In this document: piece by piece, positions 15,987 through 24,006 of the stretch
Layout: every line of letters starts with the position of its first letter
Position numbering within the stretch: the first letter of the stretch is position 1
Assembly: GCA_002371715.1 (NCBI GenBank)
Contig: DFGF01000039.1
Span: 32,764 to 58,584, forward strand
Origin: Prevotella sp. UBA3757
GTDB lineage: Bacteria > Bacteroidota > Bacteroidia > Bacteroidales > Bacteroidaceae
Length of the DNA stretch: 25,821 bases
Reading direction: 5' to 3'
Notes under the pieces: model-generated
Databases searched by the model: none
The model's input: the letters and a program-made list of their open reading frames with translations, nothing else
Told to the model about the DNA's origin: nothing
Position numbers and translations under genes: made by a program

Positions 15987-16682
15987 ATGGCTTGTATACT
16001 GCATATTGAGACCAGCACGAATGCCTGTTCAGTAGCCGTTTCCGAGAACGGGCAGTGCATCTTTGAACAACAAGAGGAAGGCGAGCGCGGAGCCGGAGCC
16101 GAGCATCTGGGTCCCATGGTTGACGAAGCCCTGAGCTTCACCGACAACCATGCCATCCCGTTCGACGCCGTCAGCGTGAGCTGTGGCCCCGGTTCTTACA
16201 CGGGACTACGCATCGGCGTGTCGATGGCCAAAGGCATCTGTTACGGGCGCGACCTGAAACTGATAGCCGTACCGACTCTCGAATTGCTGTGCGTACCGGT
16301 ACTGCTGCGAGAAACTATTCAGGAGGAGAACGCCCTCTTGTGCCCCATGCTCGACGCCCGGCGCATGGAGGTTTATGCCGGCCTCTACGACCGCTCCCTG
16401 AAAGTGGTGCGCGAAGTAGGAGCCGACGTCGTAACCGCCGAGACCTACAGACCATGGCTTGACGAACGTCCGGTGTACTTTTTCGGCAATGGTGCCCAGA
16501 AGTGCATGGACGTCATACAACATCCCAACGCCCACCTGATAGAGGGCGTGATGCCACTGGCCAAATGGATGATGCCGCTGGCCGAGCGCCGCTACCTGAA
16601 CGAGCAGTTTGAGGACGTAGCCTATTTCGTCCCGTTCTACCTGAAAGACTTTGTAGCAATTAAACCCAAGAAACTGATTTAA
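15987..16682 (+). CDS. tsaB: tRNA threonylcarbamoyladenosine biosynthesis protein TsaB
   Basis: A 231-residue ASKHA-fold protein. TsaB pairs with TsaD and TsaE to put threonylcarbamoyl on A37 of ANN-decoding tRNAs. Seen: the opening ILHIETSTNACSVAV (residues 4-18), then AEHLGPMVDEAL, and SCGPGSYTGLRIGVSMAKGI (about 65-84), the most conserved TsaB segment. Length matches the family. It begins the long plus-strand run; the DUF4290 gene follows after 4 bases. Confidence 0.95.
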   Translation: MACILHIETSTNACSVAVSENGQCIFEQQEEGERGAGAEHLGPMVDEALSFTDNHAIPFDAVSVSCGPGSYTGLRIGVSMAKGICYGRDLKLIAVPTLELLCVPVLLRETIQEENALLCPMLDARRMEVYAGLYDRSLKVVREVGADVVTAETYRPWLDERPVYFFGNGAQKCMDVIQHPNAHLIEGVMPLAKWMMPLAERRYLNEQFEDVAYFVPFYLKDFVAIKPKKLI

Positions 16683-16686
16683 CAAT

Positions 16687-17298
16687 ATGGATATTAAAGG
16701 ATTAGACTACAACACCCAACGCGAGAAGCTGATACTGTCAGAATACGGTCGGGAGATACAGAAAATGGTGGACGTGGCCATCGGCCTCCCTGACAAGGAG
16801 GAACGGATGCGCTGTGCCATGTCCATCATCCACCAGATGGAAAACAAGAATCCCCAAGTGCGCCAGTCAGACAACTACCAGCAGACGCTGTGGGACCATC
16901 TGTATCTGATGAGTCGCGGACAACTGGACATTGACTGGCCTTTCGACGTACAGAACGCAGAGAACCTGAGCACGAAGCCCCAGCCTATGGGCCACCCCAC
17001 CAGCGGGAACATGAGTCGCATCAGACACTACGGTCTGCTGATGGGCGAAGTGTTTGAGAAGCTGAAGACCATGCCCGAAGGACCTGAGTGTGACGAACTG
17101 GTCCGGGTAACGGCCAACCAGATGAAGCGCAACCTGCTGGCATGGGGTCACGGCTCCATAGACGACGAGCGCATAGCCGACGACCTGGCACGCTTCACCG
17201 ACGGCAGGATACAAATCGACCTGTCAACGTTCCGCTTCGACCGTATCAGTGTCACAAGCAACGAGCCTGCTGGCGGCAAGCGTAAGAAAAAGAAGTAA
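16687..17298 (+). CDS. DUF4290 family protein
   Basis: A 203-residue soluble protein of unknown function, recognised as DUF4290 from the opening LDYNTQREKLILSEYGREIQ and the mid-protein YQQTLWDHLYLMS and TSGNMSRIRHYG segments. It has no signal peptide or membrane span and ends in a basic tail (GGKRKKKK) that suggests nucleic-acid or ribosome contact. The family is, as far as I know, confined to Bacteroidota, often beside murA and rimM as here. It lies 4 bases after tsaB and 17 before murA. Confidence 0.82.
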   Translation: MDIKGLDYNTQREKLILSEYGREIQKMVDVAIGLPDKEERMRCAMSIIHQMENKNPQVRQSDNYQQTLWDHLYLMSRGQLDIDWPFDVQNAENLSTKPQPMGHPTSGNMSRIRHYGLLMGEVFEKLKTMPEGPECDELVRVTANQMKRNLLAWGHGSIDDERIADDLARFTDGRIQIDLSTFRFDRISVTSNEPAGGKRKKKK

Positions 17299-17315
17299 CC
17301 CGCAAGCATCCCACC

Positions 17316-18680
17316 ATGGCAGCATTCAGTATAGAAGGCGGTCACCTGCTCAGCGGTGACATTACCCCCCAGGGCGCCAAGAACGAGGCCCTGCAGGTCA
17401 TCTGTGCCACATTGCTCACGAGCGAGGCGGTCACCATCAGCAACATCCCCAACATTCGCGACGTCAACAACCTCATCCAGCTGCTTCGGGACATTGGGGT
17501 GAAGATCTCCCCCTCCGAAGCAAGGAAGCGGTTGACACATTCTTTGTCTGGGGAAGTTCCCTCTCCTTCGGAGGGGTTGGGGGAGGCTCTCACCTTCCAG
17601 GCCGACCAGCTGAACTTAGACTATCTGCAGAGCAACGAGTTCGTTCAGAAGTGCGCCCAGCTGCGTGGCTCGGTCATGATGATCGGACCGCTTTTGGCAC
17701 GCATGGGCAAGGCTGTCATAGCCAAACCCGGTGGCGACAAGATAGGACGCCGCCGCCTGGACACCCACTTCCTGGGCTTTGAGCGCCTGGGGGCCCATTT
17801 CAACCCCGTGCCCGAACGCGGGGTCTACGAAATATCATCATCCAAGCTCAAGGGCAGCTACATGCTGCTCGACGAGGCATCGGTCACTGGAACGGCCAAC
17901 ATCATCATGGCCGCCGTACTGGCCCGTGGCACCACCACCATCTACAACGCAGCCTGCGAGCCCTATGTGCAGCAGCTCTGCCACCTGCTCAACCGCATGG
18001 GTGCCCACATCAGCGGCATCGCGTCGAACCTGCTCACCATCGAGGGCGTCGACAGCCTCCACGGCGCCACCCACACCATCCTACCCGACATGATTGAAGT
18101 GGGATCGTTCATCGGCATGGCCGCCATGGTGGGCAACGGCATCCGCATCAAGGACGTGTCGCTGCACAACCTCGGCATCATTCCCAACACCTTCCGCCGC
18201 ATGGGCATCAAAATCAAGGAAGAAGGCGACGACCTCTACATCCCTGCTGCCCGTCACTACGAAATACAGTCGTTCATCGACGGCACCATCATGACGCTGG
18301 CCGACGCCCCCTGGCCCGGCCTGACGCCCGACCTGCTCAGCGTGCTCATCGTGGTCGCCACACAGGCTCGCGGCTCGGTACTGTTCCACCAGAAGATGTT
18401 TGAGAGCCGCCTGTTCTTTGTCGACCGACTGATAGACATGGGCGCGCAAATCATACTCTGCGACCCGCACCGTGCCGTAGTGGTCGGCCACGACCGCAAC
18501 CGCCAGCTGCGAGGCAGCCGCATGTCGAGTCCGGACATACGTGCCGGTATTGCCCTGCTGATAGCCGCCATGAGCGCCCAGGGCACCAGCCTTATCAGCA
18601 ACATCGAGCAGATTGACCGTGGCTACGAGAACATCGAGCACCGACTGAACGCCCTTGGCGCCAAGATAGAAAGAATATAA
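17316..18680 (+). CDS. murA: UDP-N-acetylglucosamine 1-carboxyvinyltransferase, with in-frame insertion
   Basis: First committed step of peptidoglycan synthesis: transfer of enolpyruvate from PEP to UDP-GlcNAc. The 454-residue protein has the two-lobed EPSP-synthase-like fold. Seen: GAKNEALQ (20-27, with the conserved Lys and Asn), LRGSVMMIGPLLAR (about 116-129) and the active-site loop KPGGDKIGRRRLDTH (137-151). Asp141 stands where most MurA enzymes have the fosfomycin-reactive Cys. Residues about 66-91 are an added Ser/Pro/Glu/Gly-rich segment not expected in MurA of this group (usual length about 435). The DNA for it is bounded by an 11-bp inverted repeat. The reading frame is intact through it, and downstream motifs are normal, so the enzyme is probably active. 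The insertion falls in a surface hairpin near GVKI...FQAD. Confidence 0.95.
   Translation: MAAFSIEGGHLLSGDITPQGAKNEALQVICATLLTSEAVTISNIPNIRDVNNLIQLLRDIGVKISPSEARKRLTHSLSGEVPSPSEGLGEALTFQADQLNLDYLQSNEFVQKCAQLRGSVMMIGPLLARMGKAVIAKPGGDKIGRRRLDTHFLGFERLGAHFNPVPERGVYEISSSKLKGSYMLLDEASVTGTANIIMAAVLARGTTTIYNAACEPYVQQLCHLLNRMGAHISGIASNLLTIEGVDSLHGATHTILPDMIEVGSFIGMAAMVGNGIRIKDVSLHNLGIIPNTFRRMGIKIKEEGDDLYIPAARHYEIQSFIDGTIMTLADAPWPGLTPDLLSVLIVVATQARGSVLFHQKMFESRLFFVDRLIDMGAQIILCDPHRAVVVGHDRNRQLRGSRMSSPDIRAGIALLIAAMSAQGTSLISNIEQIDRGYENIEHRLNALGAKIERI
17510..17576. repeat. Palindromic element inserted in murA (11-bp inverted repeat, 45-base interior)
   Basis: CCCCTCCGAAG (17510-17520) and CTTCGGAGGGG (17566-17576) are perfect reverse complements. 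An inner palindrome GGGAA-G-TTCCC sits at 17551-17561. The C/G-rich flanks (to about 17588) add weaker pairing. The element keeps murA in frame. It resembles dispersed palindromic repeats that insert in coding regions, such as the Rickettsia palindromic elements; identity with a known family was not checked. Confidence 0.75.
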
Positions 18681-18683
18681 CAG

Positions 18684-19193
18684 ATGATTAAGCAGGAAGA
18701 AGTATACAAGATAGGCCGGCTGGGCAAGGCACACGGTGTCAAGGGCGAAGTGTCATTCCAGTTCGACGACGACATCTTCGACCGCGTGGATGCTGACTAT
18801 CTTGTGCTCGACATCGATGGCATCCTGGTGCCTTTCTTCATGGAGGAATACCGCTTTCGCAGCGACAACGTCTGCCTGGTCAAGTTCTGCGACATTGACA
18901 CGCAGCAGCGCGCCCGAGAGCTGACCGGTTGCGACGTCTACTTCCCGCGCGCCCTGAGCGAAGAGGCCGACGACACGCCCTCGCTGGCCAGTCTGGTGGG
19001 CTTCAGCATCATCGACCGTTCCAACGGAACCAATATCGGTAGTATTGCCGCCATTGACGACTCCACGCCGAACATTCTTTTTGAACTGGACAACGGCACC
19101 CTGATTCCTGCCAGCGAAGAGCTGATAGAGTCTATAGATGCTGAACGACAGAGGATAGAGATGTACATTCCCCAAGGACTCTTGGAAATGTAG
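18684..19193 (+). CDS. rimM: 16S rRNA processing protein RimM
   Basis: Assembly factor for the head of the 30S ribosomal subunit; it binds S19. The 169-residue protein has an N-terminal RimM barrel (YKIGRLGKAHGVKGEVSF, residues 8-25) and a C-terminal PRC-barrel (LASLVGFSIIDRSNGTNIG, about 101-119, then LIPASEELI). Length and motifs fit the family. It begins 3 bases after the murA stop, so translational coupling is likely. Confidence 0.95.
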   Translation: MIKQEEVYKIGRLGKAHGVKGEVSFQFDDDIFDRVDADYLVLDIDGILVPFFMEEYRFRSDNVCLVKFCDIDTQQRARELTGCDVYFPRALSEEADDTPSLASLVGFSIIDRSNGTNIGSIAAIDDSTPNILFELDNGTLIPASEELIESIDAERQRIEMYIPQGLLEM

Positions 19194-19195
19194 GA

Positions 19196-19219
19196 ATTGA
19201 GAGATTGAGAAATTGAGAT
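19196..19219. repeat. 8-bp tandem repeat (ATTGAGAn x3) between rimM and dxr
   Basis: Units ATTGAGAG, ATTGAGAA and ATTGAGAT lie in tandem immediately after the rimM stop and 9 bases before the dxr start. The same unit recurs at 25216-25247. Confidence 0.75.
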
Positions 19220-19228
19220 ATTACGATA

Positions 19229-20380
19229 ATGAAAAAGAAACAAATAGCCATACTGGGCTCTACGGGTTCCATCGGCACACAAGCCCTCGAGGTCATCGAC
19301 GAACATAGCGACCTGTACGAGGTGTATTGCCTGACGGCCAACAACAAGGTTGAACTTCTGGCCGAACAGGCCCACAAGTTCCGTCCGGCCGCCATCGTCA
19401 TTGCCAACGAGCAGCACTACGACGAACTGCAGCAGCTGATGAGTGACCTGCCCGACGTGAAAGTCTATGCCGGCCGACAGGCACTGGAAGAAATCGTAGA
19501 GGCCGACCCCATCGACATGGTGCTCACCGCCATGGTGGGTTTCGCCGGATTGTCGCCCACCATCCACGCCATCAAGGCCCGCAAGGCCATCGCACTGGCC
19601 AACAAGGAGACACTGGTCGTGGCCGGCGAGCTGATACTCCAGTTAGCCCAGGAGTACCACACCCCTATCCTGCCCGTCGACAGCGAGCACTCTGCCATTT
19701 TCCAGAGCCTGGTGGGCGAGGACGACAACCCCATCGAGAAAATTCTGCTGACAGCCTCGGGCGGTCCGTTCCGCAACTTCACCATTGAGCAGCTGGCCAT
19801 GGTCACCAAGGCCGACGCGCTGCGCCATCCCACATGGGACATGGGTGCCAAGATTACCATCGACTCCGCAACGATGATGAACAAGGGCTTCGAGGTCATT
19901 GAGGCCAAATGGCTGTTTGGCGTCGATGCCCGCCAGATTCAGGTGCTGGTCCACCCGCAAAGCATTGTCCACTCTGCCGTGCAGTTTCACGACGGGGCCG
20001 TCAAGGCCCAGCTCGGCGTACCCGACATGCGGCTGCCCATCCAGTATGCGTTCTCCTTCCCCCAGCGTCTGCCGCTGAGCGGCGACCGTCTGGACTTTTT
20101 CGCCCAGAAGCTGGAGTTCTTTGAACCCGACCTCCAGAAGTTCCGCTGTCTGGCATTAGCCTTCGAGGCCATTGCCAAAGGCGGCAATATGCCCTGCATC
20201 CTCAATGCTGCCAACGAGATTGTAAACCGGGCCTTCCTGGAGGACCGCTGCTCGTTCCTCCAGATGAGCGACATCATTGAGCAGACAATGGCTAAATGCA
20301 CCTTCTCGGCACTGCCCGACTACGACACCTATGTAGCCACCGATGCCGAGGCACGCCGCATAGCCGCTAGCCTATTATAA
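19229..20380 (+). CDS. dxr: 1-deoxy-D-xylulose 5-phosphate reductoisomerase
   Basis: Converts DXP to 2-C-methyl-D-erythritol 4-phosphate with NADPH, the committed step of the MEP isoprenoid pathway and the target of fosmidomycin. The 383-residue protein has the NADPH motif GSTGSIGTQ (10-18), ALANKETLV (about 122-130), the metal/substrate motif DSEHSAIF (Asp151, Glu153), ASGGPFRN, and HPTWDMGAKITIDSATMMNK, which closes over the substrate. All catalytic positions I know are kept. It lies 35 bases after rimM across an 8-bp tandem repeat, with no obvious promoter. Confidence 0.97.
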   Translation: MKKKQIAILGSTGSIGTQALEVIDEHSDLYEVYCLTANNKVELLAEQAHKFRPAAIVIANEQHYDELQQLMSDLPDVKVYAGRQALEEIVEADPIDMVLTAMVGFAGLSPTIHAIKARKAIALANKETLVVAGELILQLAQEYHTPILPVDSEHSAIFQSLVGEDDNPIEKILLTASGGPFRNFTIEQLAMVTKADALRHPTWDMGAKITIDSATMMNKGFEVIEAKWLFGVDARQIQVLVHPQSIVHSAVQFHDGAVKAQLGVPDMRLPIQYAFSFPQRLPLSGDRLDFFAQKLEFFEPDLQKFRCLALAFEAIAKGGNMPCILNAANEIVNRAFLEDRCSFLQMSDIIEQTMAKCTFSALPDYDTYVATDAEARRIAASLL

Positions 20381-20446
20381 TATAATAAGGTATAGAGAAA
20401 CAGAAAGAATAAATCGTACACACACTGTAAAATTACAAATTGACAG

Positions 20447-21817
20447 ATGGAAGTTTTTATCATCAGAGTATTACAACTTGTACTGGCCCTGTCCCTGCTG
20501 GTATTCCTGCACGAGGGTGGCCACTTCTTCTTTGCCAAGCTTTTCGGCGTGAGGGTCGAGAAGTTCTACATCTTCTTTGACTGGAAGTTCAGCCTGTTCA
20601 AGTTCAAACCCAAGAATAGCGATACGGAATACGGCATCGGCTGGATTCCCCTTGGCGGCTACTGCAAGATATCGGGCATGATTGACGAGAGTTTCGACAC
20701 CGAGCAGATGAAGCAGCCGGAGCAGCCGTGGGAGTTCCGTACCAAGCCGGCCTGGCAGCGCCTGCTCATCATGATTGGTGGCGTGCTGGTCAACTTCCTG
20801 CTGGCGCTGTTCATCTACAGCATGATTCTGTTCTACTGGGGCGACACGTACATCCCCGTCAAGGACATGACGATGGGCATGAAGTTCAACCAGGAGGCCA
20901 AGTCCTATGGTTTCAAGGACGGCGACATCCTGGTCGGTACGGAGAAGCGCGCCTTCAAGGAGTTTGGCGCCAACCTCTACCGCGACATTTCCGAGGCTAA
21001 GCGCGTCGACATCATCCGCGACGGCAAGCCCATGAGCATCTCGCTGCCCGGCGAACTCAATATGCTCAACATGATCAAGGCCGACCCAGCCTTCGTGCGC
21101 CCGCTGATTCCCGCCGTGGTTGACAGCGTGCTGTCAGACTCGCCCGCCGACAAGATTGGCATGAAGAAGGGCGACAGGATTCTGGCCATCAACGGCTCGC
21201 CCGTCGACTCCTACAACGAGTTCGTCGACCAGCTGGGACGCCGCAACGACCTGCTGCTCACCTCCAAGACCCCGGCCGACAGTCTGAAGGCCCGCACCGT
21301 GACGATTGCCTATGGCAACGACAGCCGTACGGACACCACCCAGGTCACGCTGACGCCCGACCTGAAGCTGGGCTTCATGGTCACGACCATAGCCGGACTC
21401 TACAAGCCCGTCACCGTGGAATACAGCTTCTTTGAGAGCATTCCCGCCGGCATCAAGTACGGCTGGAGCGTGCTGGCCTCTTATGTCGACGACATGAAGT
21501 ATGTCTTCACCTCCGAGGGAGCCAAGTCGCTGGGCGGCTTCGGAGCCATCGGCAGCCTCTTCCCGCCCATGTGGGACTGGTATATGTTCTGGAAGATGAC
21601 CGCCTTCCTCAGCATCATCCTTGCCTTCATGAACATCCTGCCCATTCCGGCGCTCGACGGCGGCCACGTGCTGTTCCTCCTCTACGAGATGATTACGCGC
21701 CGCAAGCCCTCCGAGACATTCATGATTCGCGCTGAATACGTCGGGTTCGGGCTGCTCATCCTGCTCATGGTCATGGCCAACCTGAACGACATCCTGCGCT
21801 GGCTGGGCTACATGTAG
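20447..21817 (+). CDS. rseP: RseP-family site-2 intramembrane zinc protease
   Basis: A 456-residue membrane protease that cuts transmembrane anti-sigma factors or leftover signal peptides. The zinc site is HEGGH (His22, Glu23, His26) in the first helix. The third ligand is Asp404 in NILPIPALDGGH. Two PDZ-like domains occupy roughly residues 125-300 (GFKDGDILVG; then SPADKIGMKKGDRILAINGS). Four membrane spans are expected: about 6-28, 103-125, 380-400 and 428-446. It follows dxr by 66 bases with no recognisable promoter between, and so closes the tsaB run. The pairing dxr-rseP is common in bacteria. Confidence 0.95.
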   Translation: MEVFIIRVLQLVLALSLLVFLHEGGHFFFAKLFGVRVEKFYIFFDWKFSLFKFKPKNSDTEYGIGWIPLGGYCKISGMIDESFDTEQMKQPEQPWEFRTKPAWQRLLIMIGGVLVNFLLALFIYSMILFYWGDTYIPVKDMTMGMKFNQEAKSYGFKDGDILVGTEKRAFKEFGANLYRDISEAKRVDIIRDGKPMSISLPGELNMLNMIKADPAFVRPLIPAVVDSVLSDSPADKIGMKKGDRILAINGSPVDSYNEFVDQLGRRNDLLLTSKTPADSLKARTVTIAYGNDSRTDTTQVTLTPDLKLGFMVTTIAGLYKPVTVEYSFFESIPAGIKYGWSVLASYVDDMKYVFTSEGAKSLGGFGAIGSLFPPMWDWYMFWKMTAFLSIILAFMNILPIPALDGGHVLFLLYEMITRRKPSETFMIRAEYVGFGLLILLMVMANLNDILRWLGYM

Positions 21818-21847
21818 CCGCAATCTAATTAAGAATTCAGAAATAAC

Positions 21848-21900
21848 AGGCAAGTATTGCGCGATAAGAGGCAAGTATTTGCAAATAAGAGGCAAGTATT
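21848..21900. repeat. Three 21-bp-spaced direct repeats upstream of the sensor kinase promoter
   Basis: AGGCAAGTATT occurs at 21848-21858, 21869-21879 and 21890-21900, each exactly 21 bases apart; a partial AGGCAGG follows at 21904. The last copy ends 35 bases before the -33 element of the kinase promoter. A spacing of two helical turns puts the repeats on one DNA face. Confidence 0.85.
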
Positions 21901-21935
21901 AAGAGGCAGGAGCCTTAAAAAATAGGGCAAAGGCT

Positions 21936-21965
21936 TTGTAGTTTCAAACTTTATTCGTAACTTTG
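21936..21965 (+). promoter_or_regulatory. Bacteroidota-type promoter for the solute-binding sensor kinase
   Basis: TTG at 21936-21938, a 19-base spacer and TAACTTTG at 21958-21965. The ATG at 21973 follows after 7 bases, so the message should be leaderless or nearly so. Confidence 0.78.
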
Positions 21966-21972
21966 CACACGG

Positions 21973-23535
21973 ATGAAATATAAACTACGAAGCCTTTGCC
22001 TATTATTTCTAAGCCTGACTATAACACTGGCTCATGCTGACAATTTAGGCTACACCAAATTCAACCCCCTGAAGATAGGACTGGATTTGGACTACGCACC
22101 GTTGGAGTACATCGACGACAAAGGCTTGCCGCAAGGTTTGGACGTCACGCTGACGGAAAAGCTGATGAAGCGGCTGAACATTCCCTATACATACAGCCCA
22201 AACACATGGGCAAACATTTCCGGCGACGTCATCAACGGGCGCGTAGACCTGGGCATGATGGTCTATTCGCCCTACCGCAAGGACATCGTCAACTATTCGC
22301 GCGCCGTCGTCCGACTGTATTACCAGGTCGTCTATCGCAACAATGAGTCCGAACAGTTCGACATGCGCCACCTGGAGGGCAAGGCCATAGCCTACATGGC
22401 AAGCCGACCCATCACCGACACGCTGAGAAAGGCCGGTGCCGTGCTCCACGTGGTGCGCGACCTGCCCAAAGCCCTGAAAGACCTGAGCAGCGGGGAATAC
22501 GATGCCGTCATCTGCTTCCGCTACCAGGCCAAATACCACATTCACCACCAGCACCTGGACAACCTTGTCGCCGAAGACCTGACACTGATGCCACGCGAAT
22601 ACTGCTACGTCAGCATCCACCCCGAACTGATCCGCGCCATTGACCGCGAACTCATCAAGATGGAGAAGGAGGGAATTATCGACGAGACCTATGGCGACTA
22701 TATCGACAAACTGGGAAGTTTCAAGGTACCGGCATGGGTGTGGTGGCTATTAGGCACGGGCACCATCCTGGCCTTTGTGGTCCTCATACTGCAGCAACAC
22801 TACCACTCGCGCCGGCTGCGCCGCGAGATGCGGCGCGCCCAGAAGTCCGAACAGCTGAAGAACGTCTTCCTGGCCAACGTCAGCCACGCGCTGCGCACCC
22901 CGCTCAACGCCATCATCGGCTTCAGCGACATGATGCGCACCATGCCCGAAGGGGCACTGTCGCCGTCCGACCAGCAGGAAATGCTGAACCAGATTCACGG
23001 CAATGGCGAGCAACTGCTCTACTTCATCAACGAACTGCTGCAACTGTCGAACATTGAGGGCAACGGGCTTGACTTCCAGCTGGTGGAATGTAACATCGGG
23101 CAGCTCGTGAACGAGTACGCCACCCTGACAAGACCGAACCTCAACGACGGCGTCCGGCTGCTGGTAGAAGCCCCGCGCCAGGAACTGACCGCCATGACCG
23201 ACCCCAACCACCTGCGCCTCATTACCATGCACCTGCTGAGCAATGCCGCCAAGCACACCAGTCAAGGCACCATCACCATCAGTTACCGCGCCAAGGATAA
23301 CGGCATCTATATCGAGGTGAGGGACACGGGCAAGGGACTTCCCAGCGACCTGCGGGAAAACATCTTCCAACTGCTGAGCGACAAGCACACCTTCGTCCAG
23401 GAGCAGAACCCCGGCTTAGGCCTGTCTATCTGCAAGGCCGTCGTTGACGCTGCCCACGGCCAGATAGGCGTAGAAAACCCAGAAGGCCAAGGGGCAACCT
23501 TCTGGTTCTGGATTCCATGTAAGCTCAAGTCTTAG
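21973..23535 (+). CDS. Sensor histidine kinase with periplasmic solute-binding (SBP_bac_3) domain
   Basis: A 520-residue membrane kinase. It has a signal peptide (residues 1-22, cut near AHA). A periplasmic domain like amino-acid-binding proteins covers about 30-248 (KIGLDLDYAPLEYIDDKG; NGRVDLGMMVYSP; EYDAVICFRYQAKY). One membrane span lies at about 253-274. HisKA carries the H box NVSHALRTPLNAIIGFS (His305), and HATPase_c has N box LSNAAKHT (422-429), G1 RDTGKGLP (450-457) and G2 NPGLGLSI (479-486). The residue after the phosphorylated His is Ala instead of the usual Glu, which may weaken autophosphorylation. There is no receiver. Its natural partner is probably the convergent single-domain receiver protein, whose stop codon overlaps its own by four bases. 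The ligand is unknown. Confidence 0.92.
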   Translation: MKYKLRSLCLLFLSLTITLAHADNLGYTKFNPLKIGLDLDYAPLEYIDDKGLPQGLDVTLTEKLMKRLNIPYTYSPNTWANISGDVINGRVDLGMMVYSPYRKDIVNYSRAVVRLYYQVVYRNNESEQFDMRHLEGKAIAYMASRPITDTLRKAGAVLHVVRDLPKALKDLSSGEYDAVICFRYQAKYHIHHQHLDNLVAEDLTLMPREYCYVSIHPELIRAIDRELIKMEKEGIIDETYGDYIDKLGSFKVPAWVWWLLGTGTILAFVVLILQQHYHSRRLRREMRRAQKSEQLKNVFLANVSHALRTPLNAIIGFSDMMRTMPEGALSPSDQQEMLNQIHGNGEQLLYFINELLQLSNIEGNGLDFQLVECNIGQLVNEYATLTRPNLNDGVRLLVEAPRQELTAMTDPNHLRLITMHLLSNAAKHTSQGTITISYRAKDNGIYIEVRDTGKGLPSDLRENIFQLLSDKHTFVQEQNPGLGLSICKAVVDAAHGQIGVENPEGQGATFWFWIPCKLKS

Positions 23536-23885
23536 CCGATGTACTCGGCTATCATCTTCAGGCATTTCTCGGCACTGACCGGCTTTGCCATGAAGTTGTC
23601 ACAACCAGCCTCGAAGGCTGACTGACGGTCGCTGTCAAAGGCATTGGCCGTCAGAGCGATGACGGGCAGGCCGGGCTTGGCGGCCTTGATGCGCCGGGTA
23701 GCCTCCAGACCATCCATGATAGGCATCTTCAAATCCATAATCACCAGGTCATAATCCTCAGACAAAGCCTTGTCGACGGCCTCCTGCCCGTTACAGGCAC
23801 GGACGGGCACATAATTCTTCTTCAGCACATAGGTCATCAGCAGCCAGTTGCTGTCATTGTCCTCAGCTACTAAAATACGTTTCAT
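23532..23885 (-). CDS. Stand-alone response-regulator receiver protein
   Basis: A 117-residue protein made only of a CheY-like receiver. Conserved sites: acidic pair Glu8-Asp9, phospho-acceptor Asp51 (VIMDLKMPIMDG), Thr79 (ALTA) and Lys101 (MAKP). It has no output domain, so it works by protein contact, as a phosphorelay intermediate or a phosphate sink. The sequence resembles the receiver half of hybrid kinases. It converges with the solute-binding kinase (four-base stop overlap), which itself lacks a receiver, so the two may be a split hybrid kinase. It is transcribed from its own promoter region at about 23921. Confidence 0.92.
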   Translation of the reverse strand: MKRILVAEDNDSNWLLMTYVLKKNYVPVRACNGQEAVDKALSEDYDLVIMDLKMPIMDGLEATRRIKAAKPGLPVIALTANAFDSDRQSAFEAGCDNFMAKPVSAEKCLKMIAEYIG

Positions 23886-23920
23886 ACCTTAATCTTCGCT
23901 TCATTGATAAATTCTAAGCA

Positions 23921-23928
23921 CAAAATTA
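23921..23928 (-). promoter_or_regulatory. -7 box of promoter for the receiver gene
   Basis: On the minus strand, TAATTTTG at 23928-23921, about 35 bases before the ATG at 23885. No TTG occurs at the expected -33 distance, so support is moderate. The 202-base gap 23886-24087 also holds the divergent holB promoter and nothing else I recognise. Confidence 0.5.
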
Positions 23929-24006
23929 GAACTTTTTTCCGAATTTAACGATTCTGCGCGCTCTATTTAACTTAATTTTACGAAATATGCCCGTTTTATC
24001 TCCCTT

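Noticed and set aside
21806..21819. 14-base perfect palindrome GGCTACATGTAGCC at the rseP stop, as a terminator
   Set aside because: No loop and no T tract follows; it encodes the last residues and stop codon and may be chance.
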